From: Varanus komodoensis
Lineage: Eukaryota; Chordata; Lepidosauria; Squamata; Varanidae
Direction: 5' to 3'
Length of the DNA: 64,000 nucleotides
Assembly (NCBI RefSeq): GCF_004798865.1
Contig: NW_025335587.1
Location: 828,542-892,541, forward strand
Positions 49,258 to 62,504 of this stretch are shown in pieces; the stretch's first letter is position 1; each line of letters starts with the position of its first letter. The notes under the pieces were generated by a model, which did no database searches, was not told where the DNA came from, and saw only the letters and a program-made list of their open reading frames with translations. Both the position numbers and the translations under genes were made by a program.

Positions 49258-52200
49258 CGAAATGGCATCAAGTAAGAAGTGTTTTCTGCCTGAGAAATCA
49301 CACTGTGAAAGGATTGCAGCTTTGTGAGTCAGACTTCCATATGTGTAGCTAGCAATCTAGGATGTGGATTTATATCATGGTCTACTTCACAAGCATATAT
49401 TAACCCAGTAGTGACTGAATGAACAATGCAATGAATGAACTATGTAATGCAGATACGTATACTGGACATCCAAGTACATGAATGTAGAATCAACCTATAA
49501 ATGAAAGCCGTAAACTAGAAAGCTAAAACCTGCTCCCAGAATAGCAAAGTCTACTCGTTGCGTTTCACACAGCTGATTTTTCTGCTGGTGGCTGCAACTT
49601 ACAGTGTGACAATCACTTGAAACAGGGCTAAAGACATACATGATAGAAGTTACTGCATGCACAAGAAGAAAGTATGTCACTTATTGCACATGCCCTGTTC
49701 TCCAATGTGTGCTGTATATCACTCAGGTGAGGCCCAAGATAGACAGGAGGGACATGGAAGAGATGTGATTGGGTCTCCTTACTTGTTTGCCTTTTACTTC
49801 AAAGCAGCTGCACAAGTGGACTCCAATCTGGATCACATCAGTGGTATTGCAGGGAGAGATATCTAACCCTTTCCTCCTGGACCCTTTCCCTGATTTACAT
49901 CCAAGTCACAACATTAGACTGAGATGTCTTTTGATTCCTAAAGAAATATTGACCATATTAATGATAACAGCAAGTTTCTTCACTGGGGCCAATAGTAGCT
50001 TTGGGGTTCAATTTCAGTAAGGAAGCCTAACCCCTACCCTTCCCCAGCCCCACTGTTCTTGATGAAAATCTGAACTTCTACCTCCCTACAGTTACTTTGA
50101 AGTTAAAATGATAAAGTCTAGCGATTCAGCCATGGATTTCCTGTGTCGCACTCCAAACGGTTAGTCAGTTTAGGAATTTCCAACATGCTTCTTTTTATCT
50201 TCTGGAATTGCTTGACTGACCAGCAGGACCATAGGTTCCTTTCTATGGGTACATCATGTGCTATGCCACTCATCACTGAAGACTGGACTTACATGGATCA
50301 GAGTCCTGATATTTTAGGACAAAGCCAAATAGGTTTTAGAGATTGTATGAAAAGAGTATTGTTTCGTTAAAGCACCACTTAAAAAAAAAGCATGCCAATA
50401 AATCCGACTTATGACTGAATCCAAACTATATAGCCAAGTATATCCTCTCGATTGGAGAGAGATTTCAAATAGCAAGACAGTCATTATCACTAGGTCTATA
50501 GGATTTTGTGGGATTTTGGAGCTTGAGCCATATAATATTTAAAGTACAGCTGCTGTATCAACCTGTCCCTTATTGTTTCCAAGCCAAATGTGTGATTTGC
50601 TCTGTGGAGCTGGAACTTCTTTAGGCAGGAGATGGGTGTGGGCAGGGCACTGCAACGGTCCATAAAAGAAAGCTGCTCCTTCAGTTTATTTTGATCACGT
50701 TCAGGGTCACTTCACTTTCTTGCTCAGGTTGTTGGACCCCATCAATAAACACAAATAAAAGCATGTTCCAACTTCCTCCTTATTAACCATTTTTGCTCCT
50801 CTCCTCTTTGGTGTTTTCCTATGGGCAAGTTCACACATCACAAGAAATCATAGTGATTTCTTATCTTGTTTTGATTTTTCATGTTATCCAGGCTCCCTGC
50901 TATGTTTAGTTTCACAAACCTGCTGAAAGAATCAATGCCTGTTCTAAAGTTTCTATGTTGCACTATGGATTTCCCATTTGTCCATACACAGATCTCAATT
51001 TTCAATTGTTAGCATGCAAAACATCATAAAGTCCCATGGAAAATGTTGCAAAGTGGCCTCAGCCATCCATTCTTTACTAAGTCAGCTCCCTAGCACCACT
51101 TTCACAAACAGGGAGAAAGTGGCCAAATGCATGGAGGGAGCAGGGGGAATCATGGCAAGAGTTATCTTATTTTAATAACAAGAACAACATCTTTTGGAGG
51201 CTGTAGTGATTAGGAAGCATTGCAAAGATGCGGTACACTTGGAAGGGGAAGAGAAAATACGTATCTCAAAGCCTAAGTGGACCAATTTGGACAAAGCTGC
51301 TGAGGTCCCTAGGAGGCAATAGAGAAAGGAAGGAGATTTTGCTCACAGGGCCTGCAAGGGTGAATGGTGAAAATTTGAAGGCAAAGCATGGAAGCTGCAC
51401 AGACCATGAAAACCACATGGACCAGGGAATCACACGGTCATCTGACTAGTAAATTTGGGCCAAATTTTGAGGACTGTGGAAACAGCACAGGGTTCTTTTC
51501 TGTCGTATGTGAATCCTGACTATGAGTTCATTCACTGAAACCATCTGGAGGATTTATGCATTCTTCACATGATGTTTTTTCCATAGACAGTGAATACCTG
51601 CAGATAAGATTTTTGTTATGCAACTGCCCTGACTCATGCATGGAATTTTTTAAGGGGTGGGTCCAAATGATGTGTCTTCCATGTGTAACCCTCCTGTGTT
51701 TTTCCACAGCTTCTTCCATCAGTTTTCTTTACCAAAGAAAATATATCAAGGAAGAAAAGATAGAATAGCTGCACGATGAGTTTTGATTGGGAGCAGTGTC
51801 TATCAGGAAACACCCAATATATTCACCTCAACCTCAGTTACCCTTTCCATAAACCAGACATATACTGAACATATTTGCTCTAAGTTATACATTCTTTTTC
51901 CATATATCAAAAAGAATTTTCCCTATTGTGCATGTGTTGAGAGGAAAAGGCATATTCTTTTTGTTCACAGCTGAATAATACATTTATTAGGAGTAACCAA
52001 CTTTTCCACAAAAAATGTTCCACCATTCAGGTTCTCCAGAACTCTTCATTAAGCTGGTGGAGCAAAAAGCAGAGGAAGAAGGGAAAAAGCAGAAGGGTAA
52101 AAGAAAAATGAATGAATGAATGAATGAACAAGATCAGATGAACTGATCAGATGCATTGGCTGTAAGCTTTTCATGTTAGACAGAGCCAAATTCAAAATGG

Positions 52201-53263
52201 AAGCTGCAGACTAAATAAATTCATCAGTGCAAGGTGTTGCAGGTACCCAATTAAAAGTAGCAATACATTTTGGGAAAGTGGAGTATCTATGGTTGATCTC
52301 CATTTTTGAAAACAGAAAGTCTGGATGTAATGTCTGTCTGCCTCTTGCTCAGAGTGAAACACTCTGGTCCCTAAGGCAGCAGAGAGTCTAAATTCAGAGA
52401 AGCATCACCATCTTTATATTAATATAGGCAAACATTACAGTGAAGTAGCAGACTAGGCTACCTGTCTAGGTCATAGAAAACTTTATTCCTCTGGTGGTAG
52501 TTTTTACTCTGAATGGTTAGATGAAGTATTTCCTCACGAAACAACACAGCTAACTTTCTTCTTTCAGATTCCTCTGAGGAAACTTGTGTTGTTTTTAAGT
52601 GGTAGGCCAGTCTGTAATAAATGTGCATGGGTCTGGGAAGACTTTGTTTGCCATAACTTGAATTTTGTTACATTGTAATGTAAGTGCCAGCACGCACAGA
52701 ACACAATGATTACTTTCAACATCATAGAAAGTGGAAAGCTTCCTTCATTACTCTTTCAGTTGTTGCCTCAGGCAGGGATATATTGTTTGTGGTGACAGCT
52801 GCCTGTTTTCTCACCACACCAAATAATCTCAAATGTGGGAGTGCCAAGATATATTTGCCATTCTCTCAAGCGTCATTCTTCCCCGACCTTGGTTAGAGGC
52901 AAAAGTGTTTGCTGAGTCACCCAGAGAGAAAATAAACTGTATGTCCAGCTGGCTTCACCACAATTTGGTTTGAAAGGATGGAGCAGCAGTTCCACCTCGC
53001 AATTAGTTCTGCAGTTGCTTAGTCACACTGGATCGAGATGGAAATTAAGTACAAATTAGGATTACTTAAAATGAAAGTTTTCATGTCCTGATCCATTCCC
53101 AGATAATTCAGATTGTAATATGTTCAGTTTAACAAAAGGCCTTGGATCCAAGTGAAGACTTATGTGTCCAAGCAGCCACACTTGTGTGTGATGGTTCCTA
53201 AGGGGACCTTGGTCTTGCTGCCCGATCAACTGTCTTGTTTCCTTACCATCCAGACATTGGTTC
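49258..53263. other. AT-rich sequence, nothing firm
   Basis: A phrase at 50.83-50.93 kb (aagttcacacatcacaagaa) may be a decayed relative of the palindromic MITE. No coding signal. Confidence 0.4.
52106..52127 (+). repeat. (AATG)n microsatellite
   Basis: Five AATG units. Confidence 0.8.
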
Positions 53264-53332
53264 TGTGTTCTCCAAGGATGCTCTTCTTATAGACATGCTG
53301 TGTTCTCCAAGGATACCCTTCTTATAGACATG
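53264..53332 (+). repeat. 35-base tandem duplication
   Basis: Two adjacent copies of a unit beginning tgtgttctccaaggat and ending ttcttatagacatgc (53264-53298 and 53299-53332), differing at a few bases. A recent local duplication. Confidence 0.85.
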
Positions 53333-53402
53333 CAATTGCTTCTGGGTGGATATTGCCATTATCTTCATTTATTAGCAGATTTGTTTTTTGCACTGGCAGA
53401 GA

Positions 53403-53638
53403 TTTATTCATTTTATATGTATATCCCACCTTTTTTCCTTTTCAAGGAACTCAAGGCAGCTCTTACAATTCTCCTCCTCACAAACATCCCCACAACAACA
53501 ACCTTGTGAGGTAGGTTGGGCCGAGAGTCTGCCACTGGCCCAGTGTCAACCAGCGAGCTCCATGACTGAGTGAGGACTAGAACCCACATCGTCTGAGTCA
53601 CAGTCCCACACTCCTAACCCCTACACCACACTGGATGT
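53403..53638 (-). mobile_element. tRNA-derived squamate SINE, minus strand
   Basis: Near full length: tatgtatatcccacctttttt (3' end), cacaacaacaaccttgtgag (body), cctaacccctacaccacac (head). Among the better-preserved copies. Confidence 0.82.
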
Positions 53639-53677
53639 CCGTAAATTGCTGACACATGAATGAAAAGGCATTCATTG

Positions 53678-53862
53678 ACTGGGTTCACACAACATGTTAT
53701 GCCATGGTAGTTTTAAGCCAGGGGTGGCTTGTGTTACCTCAGCTCAATAGCATGGCTTGTCAGATACTCTGGCTGGCAAGCATTCAGCCAAGAAGATGAG
53801 TTACTCCTGTCCTGTAGCCACCATGGCTTATCAGGTAGTCTGGACTCAATCATTCTTTCCTC
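53678..53862. mobile_element. Second, diverged copy of the palindromic MITE
   Basis: Left end ctgggttcacacaacatgtt followed by atgccatggtag; right end ccaccatggcttatcaggtagtctggactcaat is its diverged inverse. An inner inverted motif (agcatggcttgtcagatactct) repeats the three-arm layout seen at 13.0 kb. Confidence 0.5.
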
Positions 53863-54879
53863 TAAAGAAAACAATCAAACTTACAAAGCAATCTCAAAAC
53901 CTATGAAAATCAAGATATAATAATTTGATTCTTTTCCTTGCTTCATTTGATTTCACATAATTACCGAGTATTTTTACAAAACATGGTGACCCAATTTGCC
54001 CATAACAACAATTCTTGGGTTGTTTAACACAGAAGGTCTTGGGGCTGAGTGGCAACGAGCAAATATTTTGCCTCCCATGCTCTTCCATTCCAACAATCCC
54101 AGTTCCATTCATGGGTTTTTATTGTGATGTCCAGGCCTGAATCTCTGGTTTGTTTAGGAGTTAAACAACCCGCAGTCAACCCAATAATTACTCATGGTTC
54201 AGATGAAGTATTGACCAGCCTTTACCAACATGGTTCTCTCCATATATTTGGGACTAGAACTTGCATAACATCAGCAAAGCTCAGAATTTCTGCATTTACA
54301 CAATCAGGGAAGAAAAAGAAGTTGGGTGGCTTCTCTTGCCCACCTTGCACCAGCTGGTTGCACACAGCTTCACTTCTACAGCCAGCCAAGCCAGCTGGAC
54401 CCTGTGAAGTGAGGGCAAGGGTGGCTTCCAAACCATCCCACAACCCATGGCTTGTTTGGAAACTATCCCCACTGCCCACCTTGACAGGTTCAGAAGACAT
54501 AGAAACAAATTACACAAATGAAGCGATATAAGACTAGCATGTACAAAGTGGGAAAAAAGCCATCGTGACTCCTTTTCCTTTCCTCATCCTCAAATCCAGC
54601 CAGTGTACTGCAGTGGTTGTATAAATAGATACAACTGGGAGCTTTAAAACCATTTTGTGTAATTGAAGCATTTGGGTGTTTTGGCATTTAATTCATTGCC
54701 ACCTGGTGACTAAATTGGAAATAATTATTCACTTTTCAAAACAAAACAAACCATTTTGTTCTTGGATTAGGTTTCTGCTTTTTTTACCCATATAACATAC
54801 TGAAGCTACAACAGCTGTCTTTATTTAATTTTACTTGTACTATGTCTATATTAAGAAAAATCCATAAGCCATTTCCATA

Positions 54880-55150
54880 GAAGCATTGAAATCACGATTT
54901 AAATCACATTTGAAATACAATTTTAAAACAATACAAAATAATAATATATAATAATGCAGAGCAGTACAGAAGCAGTGATGTGGAATAGCATGATAAAGTT
55001 AGTTACAAGCCAGGAAAAGACTGGTGTGTATTCAGAAGGTGTTTAAAGATGCCAAATTTTCTGCCTCCTGAACTTCACAAACAAGTGTTTCTACTGAATA
55101 GGACACAGGCTAACATCCATAGGCATGATGGGTAAATGCCAAAGCTGTGA
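54880..55150 (-). mobile_element. Possible relative of the 11-kb dispersed repeat
   Basis: An A/T-rich tract with ataataatatataataatgc precedes agaaggtgtttaaagatgcc and tctgcctcctgaacttcac, an arrangement like the start of the repeat at 10.99-11.3 kb. Similarity is by eye and weak. Confidence 0.3.
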
Positions 55151-58100
55151 TCCATGGAGTAGGCAACTTGTACAGGTACCCACAGTAGTTTATCAAATTC
55201 TCAAAAGTACCCAGAAGTCTGTGGATCCATGATCTAGGCTATGCATTTTATTCACTGGGGTTCTTTTAATGGCCTTTTGTTGTTTTATCATTGTATGGGT
55301 TTTACTATATCTGCTCTTTCTAGGTTGCTTATATCAAAAAAAAACTCCTACCCTGAAACATGGCTGCAAAATACTTTAAATAAAGAAAATATATAATGTC
55401 CAGGGGAAATGCTCATGAACTCTGATAGGATAAAATGCATGGTTTAGCTAGGAGAAGGGAGGGAAGGAAATTACAGTTTTAAGAAACACTACAAACATGT
55501 CACAACACTACAAGGGCACGTTCCCCTGACCTGACACAACATATGGTTTCTTGAAAAATGCTGTACAAATGGAAAAAGTCAGGTTAACCCCAGTGAAAAT
55601 TAAGAGAAAGAAAACACACAATGCCTGTCAAAGTGCTGGAGGTCACTTGTCAAAATTTAAGCTCTTATACATAAGCCACTTCTTACACTTTCTGTCACAA
55701 AATTGGCACAACTATCCTGAAATCAACCTCTCCTACACTGCCAAGTTTCCAATTAATCCTCTCTGGCTGATTTTCTAAGTATAAACTGTAGAATTTGCTA
55801 TGTCCCAACCCCAATTTCTGGTTATAATGGCAGAATGTGATTCATCTGACTCACACTTAACATACGGCCACCTATAATGAGCCTAAAGATCTTATGCGTG
55901 TATTTTATTTAGTGAGATATTGGGTGAGGAGGACAAAAGGTTATGAAGTTCATTGAAAGAGGATAAAAGACTAGTCCTGTGTTAACTGCTTTTCGTTCTA
56001 GAAAAGGAGTTTGGCACATGCTACAGAGAGCTGAACTGAAAGGAAGGTTAAAAACTGTTTCACACAGATCATCTCTCTCTGTGGATATTTGCTTTAGTTT
56101 ATTTTGTATGCAAGGGGGGTTGGGGGGAAAACACAACTGGTCAACTGATCTTTTGGTCAACTGATACCCTCAGCTTGGCATGACAACCAGTGTGGTATAG
56201 TGGTTAAGAGTGCAGGACTGAGGCTCAGGTGACCTGGGTTCTAGTCCCCATTCAGCCATGTAGCTCATTGGGTGACTTTGGGCCAGACAGACTCTCAGCC
56301 CGAACTACCTCACAGGGTTGTTGTTGTGAGATCAAGACTGAGAGCAGGGAGAAGTGAATGATGTAAGCCACTTTGAGTTCTAAAAGAGGAAAAAGGAGGA
56401 GGGGGGATATAAATCTAATAAACAAGTAAATACATAAACATTTATGTATTTGTATGTCCCAGCCATACAATCTATAAATTTCAAAAGGTGGAGCCATGAA
56501 ATATATGGTCAGAGCCTTTGGCATGGCAGCCACTCACACATTATGAAAAGGTACACTCACCCACAAAAAAGAGACAATCAAGAACATAAGATTGCGTAAG
56601 CTTTGCATATCTTCATTTGGAGGTAGCAAATAATTGCTGTAATTAAAACAGATACAAGTGAGCCATGCCACTCACACAGACAAAAGCATGCCAGATGATT
56701 CGTCTTGTTCTCCCAGTCAGTCCACTGTCCTGGCATTGACTAATCTTTAAAGCTCTTTGTTATTACAATAAAAGTAAAAATGGGCACTCTCGCTTCCACA
56801 TGTGTTCTGATAAAAGCATGGATGTTGGGTGAGCAGAGAAAGGGAAGTTAAATGCACAGTGGGCTGGATGCCTAGTGAAACTTTCCGTGCGTGCATCTCC
56901 CATTGCTTTCCAGTACTGAAGAATACTTGTCTAGGGTTCTGTCAGAGATACAAGAGGGTCGAATATGTAATATCAACCTTTTTCAGGAAGGTCAGAATTT
57001 GTAAAGATTGAGGCAAATGTTTTGACACCAAAAGCATCCTAAAAGTAACCAAATGTTTCCTGCTATGATTCTTTCTGCTACCGATCTTTATAAAAAGCTA
57101 CACACATAGACTTGCTGTGCATAACAACAGTGGCAACTAGTTCCAGCTAGAGACGGGCTCACGCTTTACTGATTGTGCGCACCTACAGTAACAAGCCTTT
57201 TCATAGATTAAAAATGTGCTGGTGTTGCATCTCTCTTTCATGGTCAGGCAACAGACTAGAGGGACTTTTGTATCATACAGCACTGGGTCCACCTAGATTG
57301 CAGGGTAGTTGGGTTAACAGTATCTGAGAGTTTACCCACTATTTTTCTAGAGCTAAATAGAATGGTCTGCTTTGCATGTAACGATGATTCCTGGGTAAGT
57401 TAGCCAGAAATGGTCAGGGCCAAACAAAAGCGGTGAACACACTTCATCCTTCATGCTCACTGCTTCTGCTTTCAGTCTACAACACAGGACCGTCCCATCC
57501 CTGGCTTGTCATCTGCTCCTCTGGGGTCACCTTCAGAAGCTTTCCCTAGCACCCTGCCAGAACATATCAGGCCCATTTTATCTTTGATGCAGCAGCAGTC
57601 TTTGTCTTAGCAAGGAGAAACACTTACAGACTCTCCCGCCATTCATCCCATCACAGGTAAGCTGATGATACCACAGGCAGAGCTGGTATTTTTAGTAATA
57701 CAGAGTTCAATGGGCATTGCTTTTCACAAAGCTAAAAGCAGGGCAACTCTGGAGCAAACAGCTTTGGTAATACATAACAAGCTGTGACACTATGAGCATC
57801 TCATTGAAAACTGATTTGAAACAGATCCAGCCCCACCATTAGGCAGAGTGAGAAAGCTTGTCTTAAGCAGCAGGTCACCACCAAAAAAAGATGGTAGATT
57901 TTCAGTTATTTACATTACAGTTATATTTTTTCTTATAGCAATAATGCTTTCCTGATCAACCAGTTAGATTAAATGATTCAGATACTTTTGTTCAATTAAG
58001 GAGGTGTCCCACATTTTTTAATTCAAGTATGCTCAAAAGTGCACCAAAGTTAATGCTTGCAATTCTGACATAAATAAAAAATACTTTTAATCAAAGAACT

Positions 58101-58204
58101 TTCTTGGTGACCATTCCCAGGATGTGGAACCTCTGCAGAGAGATGCAAGTCTGACTCTCTCTCTACTATTCTCCCACTAGAGGGTAGACACTAGTTTGAT
58201 ATTA
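55151..58204. other. Unassigned sequence around a SINE
   Basis: Apart from the SINE at 56.2 kb, only an isolated donor-like site (atcacag|gtaagc) at about 57.66 kb was noted. Confidence 0.4.
56187..56440 (+). mobile_element. tRNA-derived squamate SINE
   Basis: Near full length: agtgtggtatagtggttaag, ggttctagtccccattcagc, acctcacagggttgttgttg, gtaagccactttgagttc, and an A-rich tail after ggatataaatctaataaac. The G-rich aggaggaggggggata near the 3' end is an expansion relative to the usual body. Confidence 0.83.
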
Positions 58205-58400
58205 AGCAGGTCTATTGTGTTGTATCCTTTTTATTATCTTATTGTAAACGGTCTTTCCAATGTTTTTAAACAGTCTTTCCAATGTATTTGTGTTATGATG
58301 GGCTTCTTAAAATAACTTTTGGTCCTAATTCTTGTTAACCACCCTGTGCAGCATGTCCTTGGGGGAAAAGTGGGGGGTAATTCAAATAAATGAATATTTG
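58205..58400 (+). mobile_element. Degenerate LINE/SINE 3' tail
   Basis: The segment ends accaccctgtgcagc...ttgggggaaaagtggggggtaattcaaataaatgaa, matching the 'accgcctt..ggagaaaggcgggatataaataaa' tail common to squamate LINEs and SINEs. It contains a local duplication of a ctttccaatgt unit (58248-58284). Confidence 0.45.
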
Positions 58401-59043
58401 CACATCTTTGAAAAAGCATTCCTTGTCCTCACACAGGAAGAAATGCCTCTTCCAGTGCAACAATGACTGTATTCATTATTCATAAAATGGATTGGATGAC
58501 CTGTTGCTGAATGAGAGCCAGACCACATCCATGTCCTCCAAGGAGATGGGTGAACAAGTGAATGCCCCTACTGCTACTCTGTCCAAGACTGGCGCATCAG
58601 CATTTAGCACATGGGGAGCACATATATGGGGAGTCTTCCCCACAATGGTGAGAGGTATTTTATTTCTATTTAAATTGCAGAAGTTATCTATAAATATGAG
58701 CTTTAAATCTGCGCATAAATTAACACACGGAAATGCTATGCAGATCTGTATCTTCCTTGGTCCTCTTTTTGGATGATGCATTCCATTTTTTGGGGAGATG
58801 TGTAAGTGGCCATCCTACTAAGAAAAGACACTATGCCCAGCACCCTGCAAGCAAGCATACATTCCACAGACCAACCTTTTCTATTATTTCCAGTCTAATA
58901 AAGACGCCTTCCTGAAATTCTCTAGTTCTTGTAGGTATTAAAAAATTCAGGTTTAAGGTCCGCTCTAAAACTGAGTGAGATTTTGAAATATCTTTGAGGT
59001 GTCTGGGTGGAAGTGGGAGAGACACAAGCGTGGCTCTGCTTAA

Positions 59044-59175
59044 GGCAACTGTTCCCAACCTTGGGCCCACATGTTTTTGGACTCCCAACTCCCATCATCC
59101 CAGCTAGCATGGTCAATGGCAGCTGGAGACTAATATCCTCTGAGAGCTCAAGTGCTGGTCCATCTGGGCTGGACT
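59044..59175. mobile_element. Foldback MITE copy
   Basis: Reads ctgttcccaaccttgggccc, acatgtttttggactcccaactcccatcatccc, then agctagcatggtcaatggcag. This is a well-preserved left arm and centre of the family seen at 18.0 kb. Confidence 0.6.
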
Positions 59176-59354
59176 ATGTGCTACATTAGTGTCCTACTTC
59201 ACAAGAAACAGCTGGAAACAGGAAAGCAGTCCCTGTTCTAAGAGTTGTCTTTGAAGGCAGGCATTTCTCTGACTGCTTCTATTTAAGGGACTTCTAGATA
59301 AGATGTTTAAGAAGGGGCAGCAAGAAAACTGAAGTTGTGCATTGATGCCCTTTG

Positions 59355-59412
59355 GTTTATTTGTTTATTACATTTATACTCATCTTGCAAAGCAGCCTAG
59401 AGAACCTCTTTC
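59355..59412 (-). mobile_element. Degenerate LINE/SINE 3' tail, minus strand
   Basis: The plus strand reads tttatttgtttattacattt, then atcttgcaaagcagcctagag, resembling the reverse complement of the generic squamate repeat tail. Confidence 0.35.
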
Positions 59413-59931
59413 TCTGTACTTATTAGCTCCTGAACACAAATGAATGATAATGATCAGAAAAAAACATTCATGCATTGGGAATGCACAATGAATTTCTCTT
59501 TTGTGACAAATGACACTGGAAGTACAATGTCAACGTACTGGCAAAGCTGAGCCTGTTTCTTTTACTGACTAAGCGACATGCTGTGCTGATGCATGGGTTG
59601 ACAGCAGCTATTAGTACAACTGTGCAGCCTGGCTGGAAAGAGCCATGCATCCCAGGCCGCTGTGTGAAGCTGCTTTGCCATCCACAGGAAACTGATGCAA
59701 GAGTTAAGAACTGGCCCACAATAAAGAGGTCTCTTAGCTGAGTGATCTGAGAAGCAGACAAATGCTGTATAAAAGCAAGGTTAGATAGTTATCAAGGCTA
59801 GCAAAGACAGGAATCAATATGTTCTCAGGATGGCTGATTTTCTGTCTAAAAAGCTAGCAAAGTGTACAAAGATCCGGTCTTGTTCCTATTGTGCTAAAAC
59901 AGAGGTTTTTATCCTTCTTGTCCAATTGCAG

Positions 59932-60135
59932 AGCAAAATTCTCCTTCCGGAACTATTGGACCACAGATTTTGGACAAAGGTTGCCAGCTCTGTGAAGGAA
60001 AGTGTTTGGCCAAGCTAAACAATGTTTCAACAAGCCACAAAAGCCTTAAGTGCAAGCAACTTCTCTTTTGTGCTTCCAGTCTAACATACTCAAGAGGATG
60101 CATGTGCCATCATTCTACAGAAATGGAAATTCCAG
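59932..60135 (+). other. Possible symmetric Cys-rich exon-like stretch
   Basis: It is bounded by an acceptor-like run (atccttcttgtccaattgcag) and a donor-like site (attccag|gtacag). The 204-base interval is open in one frame with phase 1 at both ends and encodes a Cys-rich segment (GCQLCEGKCLAKL, then CKQLLFCASSLTYSRGCMC). Not recognised, and the flanks show no neighbouring exons. Confidence 0.2.
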
Positions 60136-60356
60136 GTACAGCGAAATCCCTTGTATCTCTTTCATAAAAGGATTGGTGAAATCCTCCTTTTAAATATTTC
60201 AATTGATGAATAAACACAAGCTATGTGAGCAGTTCATTCATTTGGCTATCTTTTCCTGTAGCATCCAAAGCTGCTGACACACTGGTTCAGATTGCTTTGC
60301 TCAAGCCTTCTCACAAATTAAAGGCATCTGTGAGGGGTTATGGAGTTGTGCTGGCT

Positions 60357-60430
60357 GGCCCCAGCCCCTGATGCCACCTCTCTGGTCACATCCAACATCA
60401 GCCACATGTTCACAGATGTGCAGAGAAGCT
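60357..60430 (+). repeat. Unnamed dispersed repeat, copy 1
   Basis: Shares about 74 bases with 63157-63231, including tccaacatcagccacatgtt and the flanking cacag.tgtg.agag.aagct. Direct orientation; family unknown. Confidence 0.65.
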
Positions 60431-61527
60431 GTACACACATACAGGCACAAGGTTCCTCCCCTTCATACTCAGGGGGATCCTAAGTAGCCCAAGCTTACCT
60501 TTTATATGGAAGAGCCCTGCCCAGATACAGGGGTATGTACATACAGGCATCAAATGGATGGAAGTTGTGGTTGACATCAGGATGCAAAGTGGAACTAGCT
60601 GCTGCAACAGCATCACATGTGCTTTTGGTGCACAGGAGGTGTCACAGAAACACCATTTTTATTACATTTTTATTTTACTGCACAGTCGGCTTCATCCTTC
60701 CCTAAATCTATTCACCTTGTTTCCTTGCCTCTTCTTTCTACTGTAGTGCACTCTAAACCCAGTAAAAGAGCCTGCATTACAATGAGTGTGGAGACTCCTA
60801 CCCTTGAGAATGGAGGCCTCCAGTAACAGATCTAAAATTTGTTATCCTGTGCTTCCAGAGAGATCAGAGATACATAAGCAAACAAAGGAGCTAAATAGCC
60901 ATATCATTGCTGCACAGGCAGTGTCTTGTTTCTGTAAATAACTTGCATTGCACAGGGAGACAGTAGAGTCTTAGACGGCACAGTAAATTACTGTGCTGTG
61001 TTTTTCATTTAAATGAGTTAAATACACTGGGGACAGCTGGAATGGCAATTACAATTACACTACCCATTAGAATGCATTAGATTACATTAACCCAGGACCT
61101 CTCAGGTTCCCCACAAACTTATACAGGCAGAAAAGCAGTTTAACAGCAGTAACTTGCAGATTAAGTAAGTATTAGTATCCAGCTGATCAGTTATTTATAC
61201 ATATTTTGGTGGGGGCGACCTTGTGCTTTTTTATAGCGGTGTGCTGCATTTTCCAAACTAGAATGGTGGAATTTTGTAAACCTTTTAGAACATTGCAGAC
61301 AAAGAGGGCTACGTAAGTCACTGTTGGTTCCTTTCAAAAGGGTAACAGGAGGCAGGCAGGGAGGTCTAGATGTAATGATGAATAAATATAAAAACAAGGA
61401 GCACATTAACCTTTCCACTTCCTGCATCAAACAAAATACCAGAAATTCTTGTCTAGAGGCTGATTTTTCATTTTTTTTATTTTTGCTGTAATATCATAAA
61501 ATCCATGATGGTCAAAGTAATCTTTAT
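60431..61527. other. Unassigned sequence
   Basis: No repeat body, RNA gene or coding frame could be supported. Confidence 0.5.
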
Positions 61528-61745
61528 TGGTGTGGTATGTGGTGAGACCAGAAACAAGGATATCCAAGTTCTAGTCCGCGCTCAGCCATGCAGCGCATTG
61601 GGTGATTCACTCTCAAGCTAACACATCTCACAGGGTTGTTATGAGGATAAAGTTCAGTGGAGGAGGATTAGGCAAGGCTTCCTGGGTTGCTGGCTAGAGA
61701 AAAAAGGCAGGATATAAATGCGATGTATTGCTACTAGTAGCAAAA
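61528..61745 (+). mobile_element. tRNA-derived squamate SINE
   Basis: Head (ttggtgtggtatgtggtgag) is shortened; the body has gttctagtccgcgctcagcc, cagcgcattgggtgattc and ctcacagggttgttatgagg. The 3' end ggcaggatataaatgcgatg is followed by a degenerate (cta/tag) tail. Retained CpGs (gcgctcagc, cagcgc) hint at moderate age. Confidence 0.8.
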
Positions 61746-62504
61746 TAATAGTAATTAAGTAGAAGCACCCCAGGATAACATAGATAAGGGAAACTACACA
61801 AAAGTGTGCAAAAGTACACTTCCAGGCGTGAGATGCAAGCTACATCTGGTTGAAGTACGTGGCCAAATTTGGATTGTTCCTAAAGGAGTTAAATGATGAT
61901 AATAACGATGATAACTGAATGCTCAGGATTTTGTCATGGGGCTACTCACACACACAGTCTTGAGTATCTCTCCAGTTTGTTTATTAGATATTCCTCAAAA
62001 TGAAAAGGCGCCCATGAAGATAGTACTTTATATGTGACCACCTATGATGCATTAGGGCCCTATTAGAAAAAAAGAGAAGGCCGAGCAAAGCCTGCTCACT
62101 TTAGTCCCACCACCCGAAGGCACTGGGAGAACCTCAAGGTGGTTCCACCCAGCCCTTGCCCCTCTCACTGGCAGTAGTGCAGTGACAAATGTTGCTTTTT
62201 GTGCTGCTCCTGGTAGCCACCATTTGGATCCACACTGATAAGTCTCTTCTAGCAGTTTTGAACTCTGCCAGGAGCAGGTCTTTTGCAAAGCCTTTTATAT
62301 AGCTCTTGCTTCAGCTGTGAAACAATTAACATTTCTCTTTCTTCCTTCCAAGAATTGCCCCATGGTTTAAAACTATTTTTGATATTTAGAACAGCAAGCA
62401 CACTGTATCCAAGGCTTGATTTGAAACACACACAAACACACAGAGGTGTTTTCAAACTCACTTAAGTAATGCCGTAACGATGATATCAGGGGAACAATGG
62501 AGTT

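Noticed and set aside
56187-56260. tRNA-like sequence
   Set aside because: The tRNA-like heads at 15.9, 31.5, 33.0, 53.6, 56.2 and 61.5 kb belong to SINEs and do not form intact tRNA genes.
57640-57665. Isolated splice-donor-like site (atcacag|gtaagc)
   Set aside because: No matching acceptor, open frame or promoter signal nearby; such sites occur often by chance.
58476-58781. Overlapping frames of about 95-100 codons on both strands
   Set aside because: Neither shows a known domain, and the two-strand openness suggests composition or a decayed repeat, not coding.
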